Below, piece after piece: positions 1 to 6,329 of a DNA stretch of 12,003 nucleotides (positions within the stretch are counted from its first letter, which is position 1; every line of letters begins with the position of its first letter). Made by a program: the position numbers and the translations under genes. The notes under the pieces were generated by a model. It saw only the letters and a list, made by a program, of their open reading frames with translations. It did no database searches and was not told the origin of the DNA. Source of the DNA: CAYGTK01 sp964352775 (GTDB lineage: Bacteria > Bacteroidota > Bacteroidia > Chitinophagales > CAIOSU01); the NCBI GenBank assembly GCA_964352775.1, contig CAYGTK010000135.1, positions 1-12,003 of the forward strand, in the 5' to 3' direction.

Positions 1-1
1 G

Positions 2-75
2 TCCTCCTTAGCTCAGCTGGTTAGAGCATCTGACTGTTAATCAGAGGGTCGCTGGTTCGAGTCCAGCAGGGGGAG
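2..75 (+). tRNA. tRNA-Asn (anticodon GTT)
   Basis: A full cloverleaf is visible. The acceptor arms are TCCTCCT (2-8) and AGGGGGA (68-74), pairing over 7 bp with one U-G wobble. The D arm is GCTC...GAGC, the anticodon arm is TCTGA-CTGTTAA-TCAGA with GTT at 36-38, and the T arm is GCTGG-TTCGAGT-CCAGC. The discriminator base is G75. CCA is not encoded (the sequence continues CGA), so it must be added by the nucleotidyltransferase. The 3' end directly abuts what looks like an integrated element, so this gene is the likely attachment target. Confidence 0.97.
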
Positions 76-86
76 CGACTGATAGC

Positions 87-120
87 AAGCACTTACACAT
101 AATTGTGTAGGTGCTTTTTT
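87..120 (+). terminator. Intrinsic terminator behind tRNA-Asn
   Basis: A 13-bp stem with one G-T wobble (left arm 87-99, loop TAAT 100-103, right arm 104-116) runs into a T tract at 115-120. It should end the tRNA transcript and insulate the downstream genes from tRNA transcription. If the element recombined within the tRNA 3' end, this terminator lies on the element side of the junction. It could then be an element-borne replacement for the original tRNA terminator. Confidence 0.88.
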
Positions 121-125
121 ATTTC

Positions 126-146
126 TGCTGCAACAATGCTGCAACA
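126..146. repeat. 10-bp direct repeat, 11-bp period
   Basis: TGCTGCAACA occurs at 126-135 and again at 137-146, so the copies are offset by about one helical turn. They lie between the tRNA terminator and the first element gene, near the presumed element end. Same-face direct repeats of this kind fit integrase arm-type or Xis-binding sites, but no binding evidence exists here. Confidence 0.5.
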
Positions 147-166
147 TTTGGGTAGTTTTATACTTA

Positions 167-1021
167 ATGGAATCTTCTACCGGACTTTTCAACTACCCTT
201 TCAAACAAATCCAAGCATTTCTGGATAAAGAAATTGAAAGCAGGCTAAAAAAATTCTACAAAGGCTACAACAATGAGGCTTTCGGGCCTTCTTTTAAGTG
301 CATCGATTACGAAAAAAAAGAGGTCCATCTTCGAAGAGACACCATCTATCCTGGTGATGATTACATTCAAATTATCTCCTTTGAAAAGGAAATAAGGTAT
401 GAACTCAGGGATTTATTGTCCACCAGTTTGCGCACTATTGAAGAAGGTACAAACTTATATTTCCAGAAAGGATTATCGGTCAAAGGTTATCTTGACAAAC
501 TCCATCGGCAATTTAACGTCCTTATATCCCACCCTAAACTAAAGGAATATCCTTTTGTATTGGCTTGGATTAAATTGATTGAAAAAGAACTAGACTATTA
601 TAAGCGGCTAGATGGGGTAGAAAGTGAAAACTTAGCTTATTCTGGCTCTCCCTTCAGACCTAAAGATAGATTCAGAAGAGCTTTTTTCATTGGTCTATAT
701 AGTATTTTAGTTGATTACGAGGTGATAGCTCAAGACCTACCGGCAGAGGAGTTCCTTGAGGTATTTCGAGAATCTAACACAAAAATAAAGTTGCAGTTTA
801 CGGGTAACAATAATTGGGTTGCAGCATTATTTGAGACCATAAAGCCATGCTTCCATAGGCTTAGAAATGCAGATATTGGTAATAGTGGTAGATTTTGTAC
901 GAAACAAGGAACGATTATCACCGCTTCACATTACGACAAATATAAACAGAGGTGCAAAGTAAATAGTGAAATTCGTCGCTTTAAGCGGGACTTGAAGGAC
1001 CTTATATCCACCTCAAAATAA
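167..1021 (+). CDS. Hypothetical protein, first gene of the element
   Basis: I do not recognise this 284-aa protein. The ATG at 167 is the first usable start and lies 46 nt beyond the tRNA terminator. The protein is basic and soluble, with no signal peptide or membrane segment. Residues about 10-160 are rich in Lys/Glu and aromatic residues and probably helical. A C-terminal part (about 205-284) has clustered Arg/Lys and a tail with RRFKRDLKD, which would suit nucleic-acid binding, but no catalytic motif stands out. It sits between the attachment tRNA and the excisionase-like gene, in the same orientation. This is a slot where Bacteroidota elements often carry a regulator or cargo. Regulation of transfer or excision, or host-interaction cargo, are both possible and neither is shown. 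The ORF ends inside a run of CCTCAC repeats. Confidence 0.65.
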   Translation: MESSTGLFNYPFKQIQAFLDKEIESRLKKFYKGYNNEAFGPSFKCIDYEKKEVHLRRDTIYPGDDYIQIISFEKEIRYELRDLLSTSLRTIEEGTNLYFQKGLSVKGYLDKLHRQFNVLISHPKLKEYPFVLAWIKLIEKELDYYKRLDGVESENLAYSGSPFRPKDRFRRAFFIGLYSILVDYEVIAQDLPAEEFLEVFRESNTKIKLQFTGNNNWVAALFETIKPCFHRLRNADIGNSGRFCTKQGTIITASHYDKYKQRCKVNSEIRRFKRDLKDLISTSK

Positions 1022-1022
1022 C

Positions 1023-1058
1023 CCTCACACTTTACCTCACACCCTACCTCACCCTTTT
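1023..1058. repeat. Three tandem 12-bp repeats, consensus CCTCACACYYTA
   Basis: Three adjoining units begin at 1023, 1035 and 1047: CCTCACACTTTA, CCTCACACCCTA and CCTCACCCTTTT. CCTCAC is exact in all three, at a strict 12-bp spacing. The array fills the spacer between the unknown gene and the HTH gene. The strand is strongly pyrimidine-biased. Iteron, operator or integrase/Xis arm sites are all possible. Confidence 0.7.
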
Positions 1059-1162
1059 CAGTATTTCCTTTTTCCCCGTTCTACATTTGCAACTATTCTG
1101 ACGCCTATTGCCAAGTGCATCAAGTGTCAGCCGTTTTTGCTTTTAATTTAAAATGTGACCAA

Positions 1163-1423
1163 ATGGTAACAACAGAACGGGCGGTAATGATCGCTCAAAA
1201 ACAAATACTCAGCTTCAGGGAGGCAGTGCTCTACCTTGATGTAAGTGAGTCGTTTTTATACAAATTGACCTCCAAGAAAGCGATAGCATTCGCAAAACCA
1301 AATGGAGGGAAGATCTACTTCAAGAAGGAAGATCTGAACAATTGGATGCTGCAAAACAAGAATACAAGTACGGAAGAAATCCAGCAGTACGTTTTTGATC
1401 ATTTAAAAACTAATGCAAGATGA
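1163..1423 (+). CDS. Excisionase-like helix-turn-helix protein (HTH_17 type)
   Basis: This small DNA-binding protein is of the MerR-like/excisionase kind. In Bacteroidota elements such proteins act as excisionases (directionality factors) or as transcriptional regulators beside integrase genes. From the ATG at 1163 it has 86 aa. The winged HTH core is at about residues 15-62: SFREAVLYLDVSESFLYKLT forms the helix-turn-helix, and IYFKKEDLNNWM is the typical wing plus final helix. The frame stays open upstream to a GTG at 1115, but those extra 16 residues look unlike the family and overlap probable promoter sequence. A third start at 1187 would still keep the domain. The stop codon overlaps the next start (ATGA at 1420-1423), so the DUF3987 gene is probably translationally coupled. 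Whether it is a true excisionase or a repressor cannot be told. Confidence 0.85.
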   Translation: MVTTERAVMIAQKQILSFREAVLYLDVSESFLYKLTSKKAIAFAKPNGGKIYFKKEDLNNWMLQNKNTSTEEIQQYVFDHLKTNAR

Positions 1424-2703
1424 GTACAGAAATAATATCTCAGAAAAAGATAGATGACAGCATCTATCAAAAATTACCTACCCAACTACAGGAAGTAACG
1501 AAAGAATTCGATGGGCGGGAGAAAGACATAGTATTGTTGTCAAGCTTAGGCGTGCTAAGTAATTGTTTCCCAAATCTAACGGGTATATATGATGGTGATA
1601 GAGTACATCCACATCTTTATATAATAATTATTGCTCCAGCCGCTAGTGGTAAAGGTGTTATGAACTATGCTAGAGCTATAATTCAGCCTATACATGACAA
1701 ACTATTCCATGACACGAAAGCTAATTATGTGAAGATTGCCAAAGCTAAGGGTAAAAATAAACCTGCGGGAGAACCACCCAAACTAGCTGTCAAAATAATG
1801 CCAGCTAACATATCTACAAGTGAAATGTACACCTATTTGGGTGACACTGAACATGGCTCTTTGATTATGGAAAGTGAGGCGGATACAATGAGCAACATGC
1901 TATCCAATGATTGGTCCAACTATAGTGATGTTTTGCGCAAAGCATTTCAGCACGAACCTATTTCCATAAGTCGGAAAATGGAGAAGGTGTTTGTGCAGAT
2001 TAAAGAACCAAAATTGGCCATTGTTATTTCAGGCACTCCTGATCAGTTAAAGCCACTTATCAAGTCAAGAGAAAATGGACTTTTTTCACGCCTTGCCATT
2101 TACAACTTTGATGAATTAAGCCCCTTCAAAAATGTTTTCTCAAGAAGAAACCGAAATTATATAGTTGCATTTGAGCATCTTGGTCAGGAAATTTTCGAGC
2201 TCTATAGCAGACTACGTGAATTGAAGGCCCCAATTGAATTTCTCCTTTCCGATGATCAAGAAAAGCTCTTTTTAGAGAGGTTCAAGTACATAAGAGAGTT
2301 TATTGTAGAGAACAATTCCGAAGGATTCATTTCTAATCTACATAGGCATGGTCTAATATGCTTCAGAATTGCGATGGTATTATCGGCTTTAAGAAACATA
2401 GATAAGCTCCATTCCCTAAAACGCCTATCATGCTCGGATACTGATTTTGAAGTGGCAATAGAAATAACTGACACCCTATTGCGCCATAGTCACTTCACCT
2501 ATAATACAATCGATAGCGGGATCTTATCACTTCAAGATGAAGATATTTTAGACGATCTATCCAACACTTTTAATGCTCAAAAAGCTTATGATGTTGGCGA
2601 GCTGCGTGGAGTATCTAAACGCACGATCATCAGTAAACTGGCCCAATGGCAACGAAAGAAGGTTATTCGTCGAGTCAAAAAGGGTGAATACAAAAAACTC
2701 TAA
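1420..2703 (+). CDS. DUF3987 family P-loop protein
   Basis: This 427-aa protein matches the DUF3987 pattern seen in Bacteroidota integrative elements and prophages, usually downstream of an excisionase-type HTH gene as here. Residues 66-80 form a beta strand and P-loop (YIIIIAPAASGKG, with K78). A Walker-B-like strand LIMESEAD is at 148-155. A sensor-like strand is at 199-210 (LAIVISGTPDQL), followed by RENGLFSRL at 217-225, which may supply an arginine finger. The last ~55 residues (from about 373) resemble a winged-helix domain ending in a basic tail (KKVIRRVKKGEYKKL). The architecture suggests a replication-initiator or helicase-like ATPase for the element, but the biochemical role of DUF3987 is not established. 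The start overlaps the preceding stop by 4 nt. A hairpin lies 30 nt downstream of its stop. Confidence 0.85.
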   Translation: MSTEIISQKKIDDSIYQKLPTQLQEVTKEFDGREKDIVLLSSLGVLSNCFPNLTGIYDGDRVHPHLYIIIIAPAASGKGVMNYARAIIQPIHDKLFHDTKANYVKIAKAKGKNKPAGEPPKLAVKIMPANISTSEMYTYLGDTEHGSLIMESEADTMSNMLSNDWSNYSDVLRKAFQHEPISISRKMEKVFVQIKEPKLAIVISGTPDQLKPLIKSRENGLFSRLAIYNFDELSPFKNVFSRRNRNYIVAFEHLGQEIFELYSRLRELKAPIEFLLSDDQEKLFLERFKYIREFIVENNSEGFISNLHRHGLICFRIAMVLSALRNIDKLHSLKRLSCSDTDFEVAIEITDTLLRHSHFTYNTIDSGILSLQDEDILDDLSNTFNAQKAYDVGELRGVSKRTIISKLAQWQRKKVIRRVKKGEYKKL

Positions 2704-2733
2704 CGTAAGAGTGTAATTGATGTAAAACATGTC

Positions 2734-2759
2734 ATGCCTGCCCGAGAATGGGCAGGCAT
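2734..2759 (+). terminator. Perfect 10-bp hairpin between DUF3987 and integrase genes
   Basis: ATGCCTGCCC (2734-2743) and GGGCAGGCAT (2750-2759) pair perfectly around a 6-nt loop GAGAAT. The stem is strong and GC-rich, but no T tract follows (TTAATAACT). It could be a weak or attenuating terminator, an mRNA-processing or stability element, or a protein-binding site for regulating the integrase. It also shows that the in-frame ATG at 2734 is unlikely to be the integrase start. Confidence 0.6.
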
Positions 2760-2781
2760 TAATAACTTAAACTATAACACA

Positions 2782-3993
2782 ATGTATAAAGCAACAGTAA
2801 AATTGATGCTTGATGGAAGAGCTATGTCCAATGGACTGCATCCTATCTACCTGAGAATAATAAAGGATCGCAAGAAAAAGAATATAAGTTTGGGGCTACA
2901 ATGCCAGAAAAGTCACTTCCAGAATGAAGCGTTTGTAAAACAACATCCACGTCAGCAAATAGAGAACGAAACCCTATTGAGCTTTAAAGCAAGAGCTCTA
3001 AAAATAATTCGTGAAATGCAGCTTACGCAGGGTGACTTTACCCTCAAGGAGTTTGAAGATGCTTTTAGGGGTAAATCACAGAATCGAAATTTAAAGGTTC
3101 TGAATTTCTTTAACGAGATAATTGAGGAGCAAACCAGAGCTGGTAAAATTGGCAATGCCAAAGCTTACAAGGATACTCGGGACTCAGTAATAAAATTCGC
3201 TGGTAATAGCATCAAGTTCAGCGATATTACACCCACTTTCTTGGATAAATATGAAATATCACTACGGGAACTTGGAAACAAAAATGGTGGCATTGCTTTC
3301 AAGATGCGCGAATTACGTGCACTATTCAACAAAGCACGAAAGCGAAAGCTTATCCCTAAAGAACCTTATCCGTTTGACGACTATAAAATTTCAAAACTTA
3401 GGTTACAACCACACAAGATTGCCTTAACAGTAGACGAGTTTAAACGCTTTAGAGATGTTGACCTGTCGAACCATCCAAATTTATTAGACTCTCATCGCTA
3501 TTTCTTGTTTTCGGTTTATGCCCGTGGCTGCAACTTCCATGATATGGCTCTATTACGCTGGAGTAATTTAAAAAATGGGAGAATCCATTATGCAAGGTCA
3601 AAAACGGGCGGATTATTAAACTTGGAGATAATTCCTCAAGTTCAGGTGATCCTCGACTATTATAAAGCACAGAAAAGAGATACTGGTTATGTATTCCCCA
3701 TTCTTCTGCAGGAAGGGCTTACGCCTCAGCAGATAGCCTACAGAAAGCATAAAACCATCAGCAGGTACAATGCAGAGTTGAAAGAAATAGCGGAGTTGGC
3801 CAATATTGACAAGAATATGTCATCATATGTTGCTAGGCACTCATTCGCCACAATTTTGAAAATGTTAGGCACTCCTATAGAGAAAATATCGGAGATGATG
3901 GGTCATACCGATGTGTCAATCACGATTGCCTATTTGAAGGAATTTTCTAACGAAGATTTGGATGAAGAAAACCGAAAATTTACGGACCTATAA
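2782..3993 (+). CDS. Tyrosine recombinase / integrase (Bacteroidetes type)
   Basis: This site-specific recombinase of 403 aa presumably catalyses insertion into and excision from the tRNA-Asn end by strand exchange through a 3'-phosphotyrosine. The start is placed at ATG 2782 because MYKATVKLML is the usual first strand of the arm-binding domain. The earlier in-frame ATG (2734) is inside a hairpin. Domains are arm-DNA-binding at about 1-75, a SAM-like core-binding domain at about 100-205, and the catalytic domain at about 212-395. Catalytic residues visible are Arg248 (YARGCNFHDMALL), Lys274 (ARSKTGG), Arg352 (SSYVARHSFAT), His375 (MMGHTDV) and Tyr384 (ITIAYLKEF). The His of the HxxR box is replaced by Tyr349, a substitution I have seen in other Bacteroidota integrases. 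The gene appears intact, so the enzyme is likely active. Confidence 0.97.
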   Translation: MYKATVKLMLDGRAMSNGLHPIYLRIIKDRKKKNISLGLQCQKSHFQNEAFVKQHPRQQIENETLLSFKARALKIIREMQLTQGDFTLKEFEDAFRGKSQNRNLKVLNFFNEIIEEQTRAGKIGNAKAYKDTRDSVIKFAGNSIKFSDITPTFLDKYEISLRELGNKNGGIAFKMRELRALFNKARKRKLIPKEPYPFDDYKISKLRLQPHKIALTVDEFKRFRDVDLSNHPNLLDSHRYFLFSVYARGCNFHDMALLRWSNLKNGRIHYARSKTGGLLNLEIIPQVQVILDYYKAQKRDTGYVFPILLQEGLTPQQIAYRKHKTISRYNAELKEIAELANIDKNMSSYVARHSFATILKMLGTPIEKISEMMGHTDVSITIAYLKEFSNEDLDEENRKFTDL

Positions 3994-4022
3994 GGCGCCT
4001 TAACAGACTAAAACGAAATTGT

Positions 4023-4370
4023 ATGATACAAAAGATTGGATTTGGATATATTGACGACAACGAGGTTGTCCGACAGAATAAGCTTAAAGACCAGATAGTA
4101 AAAGCTGGCTTTAAAATAAAGGATTGGTATAGCATGAGCGAAGTAGCTAAAATTATTGGCGACAAGAAGTATGGCCCGCGAAAACTCTCCAAATTTTTAA
4201 AGGAAAAAGAAGTACTGGATTACTTCAATTATCCTGAAGATAAATATGTTAAGATGGGGTTAATGAAATCTATAGTCGTTTATAAACCCGCTAGCTACCA
4301 AAACTATGCTAAGCTGGTAGTTTCCCTAAAAGGAATTGCGTTCATTAAGAAGCTAATTGCGGAAGAATAG
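4023..4370 (+). CDS. KilAC-domain (phage antirepressor C-terminal) mini-protein
   Basis: This 115-aa protein resembles the C-terminal KilAC/ANT DNA-binding domain of phage antirepressors. Matching features are DWYSMSEVAKIIG (residues 34-46), then GPRKLSKFLKEKEVL (51-65), a middle segment equivalent to the usual 'Y.K.G.' stretch (YVKMGLMKSIVVYK, 75-88), and the hallmark ending LVVSLKGIAFIKKLIAEE (98-115). Normal antirepressors are about 200-270 aa with an N-terminal Rha, BRO or ANT domain. Here only about 30 residues precede the domain, so this is a stand-alone version. It lies 29 nt after the integrase stop, probably co-transcribed with it, and a strong terminator follows. A role in controlling element induction or excision is inferred from family and position only. 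Confidence 0.68.
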   Translation: MIQKIGFGYIDDNEVVRQNKLKDQIVKAGFKIKDWYSMSEVAKIIGDKKYGPRKLSKFLKEKEVLDYFNYPEDKYVKMGLMKSIVVYKPASYQNYAKLVVSLKGIAFIKKLIAEE

Positions 4371-4396
4371 GACGGTAACTTTTAATTACAACTCTA

Positions 4397-4426
4397 GGGT
4401 GATGTACAATACATCACCCTTTTTTT
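4397..4426 (+). terminator. Strong intrinsic terminator after the integrase/KilAC pair
   Basis: GGGTGATGTA (4397-4406) and TACATCACCC (4410-4419) form a perfect 10-bp stem with a 3-nt loop CAA, followed by seven T (4420-4426). It separates the integrase/KilAC unit from the ATPase/DUF3871 unit, which therefore needs its own promoter between about 4427 and 4455 or relies on read-through. Confidence 0.92.
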
Positions 4427-4455
4427 ATTTATAAACACTTTAAAACCAAATACTT

Positions 4456-5316
4456 ATGAACTTACACTTAAGACAAGCAGAACGTAAACAAGCCAAGATA
4501 AAAATTGGCTTACAAGGCCCAAGTGGGTCAGGCAAAACCATGTCATCTTTACTACTAGCTAAAGGCTTGGTGGGAAATTTTTCCAAAATCGCATGTATAG
4601 ATTCCGAGAATAGCAGTTGCGATTTATATGCTCATTTGGGTAGTTATAATGTTTTGGTTCTAAAACCGCCTTACGCGTGTGAACAGTACATAAAAGCAAT
4701 CCAGCTTTGTGAGGAATCAGGTATGGAATGTATAATCATAGACAGCTTGACACATGCATATGAGCACTTACTTGACTATCATGCCTCATTATCCGGTCAC
4801 TCTTCATTCCAGAATTGGTCTAAGGTAACTCCTAGGTGGCGCGCGTTAGTAGACTGTATTCTACAAACTACCATGCATGTAGTCTGTTGTTCGAGAACTA
4901 AACAAGACTACGTTTTAAATAACAAACAAGGAAAATTTGTGCCTGAAAAAGTTGGGCTTAAAGCAGTCCATAAAGAGGGCTTCGATTTTGAGATGTCAAT
5001 TGTATTTGATATAGACATTAAACATTTCGCAGTAGCTAGTAAAGACCGTACAGGCTTATTTGCAGATAAGCCTGAGTTCACCCTTTCAGAACAAACAGGA
5101 GAGATGATAAGAAATTGGTGTGAGACGGGTACGGACATTTCAGCAGTAAAAGCTAAGATTAACCAAGCTACTACACTGCAGGAGCTAAAGATATTGTATA
5201 ATCAGTACAGCAGCTGGAAAGACCTGTTACATCCTTATTTCGTGAAGCGTAAATCAGCATTACAAGTACAAATTAAAACCACTAAACCTATTCAAAATGG
5301 AATTAAAAATAGTTAA
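4456..5316 (+). CDS. RecA-like AAA ATPase, Sak4-like phage recombination protein
   Basis: This 286-aa P-loop ATPase is of the 'phage nucleotide-binding protein' / Sak4-like group: compact RecA-core proteins that assist single-strand annealing and recombination in phages. The Walker A motif GPSGSGKT is at 21-28 after a short basic lead. CIDSEN at 47-52 is the usual acidic strand end. Walker B is at 92-97 (CIIIDS, D96) within MECIIIDSLTHAYE. SRTKQDY (about 146-152) matches the next core strand seen in these proteins. The C-terminal ~75 residues look like a separate helical tail. The 3' end overlaps the start of the DUF3871 gene by 20 nt, so the two are likely made together. Replication or recombination of the element is the likely role. 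A generic AAA ATPase of unknown substrate cannot be excluded. Confidence 0.82.
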   Translation: MNLHLRQAERKQAKIKIGLQGPSGSGKTMSSLLLAKGLVGNFSKIACIDSENSSCDLYAHLGSYNVLVLKPPYACEQYIKAIQLCEESGMECIIIDSLTHAYEHLLDYHASLSGHSSFQNWSKVTPRWRALVDCILQTTMHVVCCSRTKQDYVLNNKQGKFVPEKVGLKAVHKEGFDFEMSIVFDIDIKHFAVASKDRTGLFADKPEFTLSEQTGEMIRNWCETGTDISAVKAKINQATTLQELKILYNQYSSWKDLLHPYFVKRKSALQVQIKTTKPIQNGIKNS

Positions 5317-6277
5317 GAACGGCCTTGAAAGGCCACAGGAAAATACTGAAACCGTTAAGGTTTCTAAGTTCATTGAATCCAATACTCAACCGATTAGCTT
5401 AGCAGAGATAGAGCAAAGCCACACTATTCCGGTGTTTGTTAAGGACAACACCCCTTCTATAAGCCAAGTGGAGTTCATCAACTTTGCAACCCAGGTTGCA
5501 GCATCTACACTAGGTCTAAGGCCTACCAAGCCTGCCATCAGGGTATCACATCCTATCAAAGGCCGAATATTTGAAGCTAGGCACAAGAAGGTGAACGAGC
5601 TACTGGATAGTGAGAAGACCATCTACTATGAGCGTATGGCCTTTATCATCGACTTCCCCCAGGTGAAAAAAGTGGTAAATGGCCAAGAAGTATCATTGAG
5701 CCTAGTGGGTGTGAAAGCCTATAATCTAGATAACCTCTACGCTTATGGTAGGTCAAAGCAATCCTTTAAAGTAGCCATTGGCTGGAAGGTAGGTGTTTGC
5801 ACCAATATGTGTATCTGGACTGATGGAACCCTATTGGACATCAAAGCTCGTGATATAGAGGAATTGTGTATGGCTATTCAAGAGATGTTACACTCTTTCG
5901 ATAGAGATGCGCAGTTAGAACAGCTTAAGCGCTTAGGAGACTATAATATGAGCGAGCAACAGTTTGCTCACTTATTGGGTAAGTCAAGGATGTACCACTA
6001 TTTACCCCAACGGGTAAAAAAGAGCTTACCGCAATTGCTATTACCTGATACACATGTTTCAATGGTTACCAAATCCTACTACCAAGACAAGCATTTTAAA
6101 CGTAATGAAGATGGTTCCATCAACCTTTGGAATCTATACAACCTGTTTACCAATGCCGTTAAAGGAAGTTATGTAGATACGTTTCTCGATAGGAATGTAA
6201 ATGCGTTCACTTTCTGCAATGGCTTAACCCAAGCACTGGACAACAAACGATCAGAATACCAGTGGTTTTTGGGTTGA
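5297..6277 (+). CDS. DUF3871 family protein
   Basis: This 326-aa protein matches DUF3871, a family I know from Bacteroidota mobile elements. The telling segment is SHTIPVFVKDNTPSISQVEF (residues 41-60). A conserved core follows, with ISHP-like RVSHPIKGR, ERMAFIIDFP, GVKAYNLDNLY, and a GWKVGVCTNMCIWTDG block where the two Cys and the Trp stand out. It ends in the usual Y.WFL tail. The layout recalls the DUF932 phage/plasmid family, whose members sit near recombination genes. The start at 5297 lies inside the upstream ATPase gene (20-nt overlap), suggesting translational coupling. No enzymatic motif is evident, and the function is unknown beyond a probable partnership with the ATPase. It is the last gene of the element. 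Confidence 0.85.
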   Translation: MELKIVKNGLERPQENTETVKVSKFIESNTQPISLAEIEQSHTIPVFVKDNTPSISQVEFINFATQVAASTLGLRPTKPAIRVSHPIKGRIFEARHKKVNELLDSEKTIYYERMAFIIDFPQVKKVVNGQEVSLSLVGVKAYNLDNLYAYGRSKQSFKVAIGWKVGVCTNMCIWTDGTLLDIKARDIEELCMAIQEMLHSFDRDAQLEQLKRLGDYNMSEQQFAHLLGKSRMYHYLPQRVKKSLPQLLLPDTHVSMVTKSYYQDKHFKRNEDGSINLWNLYNLFTNAVKGSYVDTFLDRNVNAFTFCNGLTQALDNKRSEYQWFLG

Positions 6278-6281
6278 TGGG

Positions 6282-6294
6282 AGGGGCAGCTACT
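6282..6294 (+). other. Candidate right attachment site (imperfect match to tRNA-Asn end)
   Basis: AGGGGCAGCTACT at 6282-6294 matches AGGGGGAGCGACT at 68-80 (tRNA 3' acceptor arm plus 5 nt) at 11 of 13 positions. It lies 5 nt after the last element gene, where an attR would be expected. Similarity does not extend into the T arm, and att cores are usually identical, so this is weak. Confidence 0.25.
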
Positions 6295-6309
6295 CGAAAG
6301 GGTGGCTGC
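6286..6309. terminator. Hairpin between convergent genes
   Basis: GCAGCTAC (6286-6293) pairs with GTGGCTGC (6302-6309), an 8-bp stem with one wobble and an 8-nt loop. It sits in the 52-nt gap between the DUF3871 gene and the convergent regulator gene, where a bidirectional terminator is expected. No T tract follows on either strand, so termination strength is doubtful. Confidence 0.4.
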
Positions 6310-6329
6310 TATACTTACCATGCATTAAG

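Larger units (their letters stand above)
68..6294. mobile_element. Putative tRNA-Asn-integrated element (Int/Xis/DUF3987/KilAC/ATPase/DUF3871)
   Basis: Seven genes all read rightward away from the tRNA 3' end. They include a tyrosine recombinase, an excisionase-like HTH protein, a DUF3987 P-loop protein, a KilAC-like protein, a RecA-like ATPase and a DUF3871 protein, which together are typical of Bacteroidota integrative elements and prophage-like islands. No structural phage genes, relaxase or conjugation genes are present, so it cannot build particles or self-transfer alone. The left limit is set by the tRNA. The right limit is approximate: it follows the last element gene and coincides with a 13-bp imperfect match (11/13) to the tRNA end. 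The convergent regulator gene beginning at 6330 looks chromosomal. The integrase is internal rather than next to the tRNA, which is less common. Confidence 0.7.

Noticed and set aside
730..921. Antisense ORF of 63 aa inside the first element gene
   Set aside because: It lies wholly within a longer sense gene, has a low-complexity translation and no recognisable domain. The other short antisense ORFs at 2256-2474, 2952-3161, 3449-3670, 3980-4192, 4908-5138, 5386-5622, 8851-9132 and 8858-9067 fail for the same reason.
1115..1162. GTG start for the excisionase-like gene
   Set aside because: The added 16 residues (MHQVSAVFAFNLKCDQ) do not resemble the family, and ATG 1163 gives a normal-length protein.
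2734..2781. Upstream ATG start for the integrase
   Set aside because: The codon is the first base triplet of a perfect hairpin, and the integrase homology begins exactly at the ATG at 2782.
5485..5500. Palindrome TGCAACC-CA-GGTTGCA in the DUF3871 gene as a binding site
   Set aside because: It lies in coding sequence and is accounted for by ordinary codons for Ala-Thr-Gln-Val-Ala. There is no supporting context.
6294..6300. Inverted match to the tRNA T arm (ACTCGAA) after the DUF3871 gene as an attachment site
   Set aside because: Only 7 nt match, and in the opposite orientation to that required for a direct-repeat att pair.
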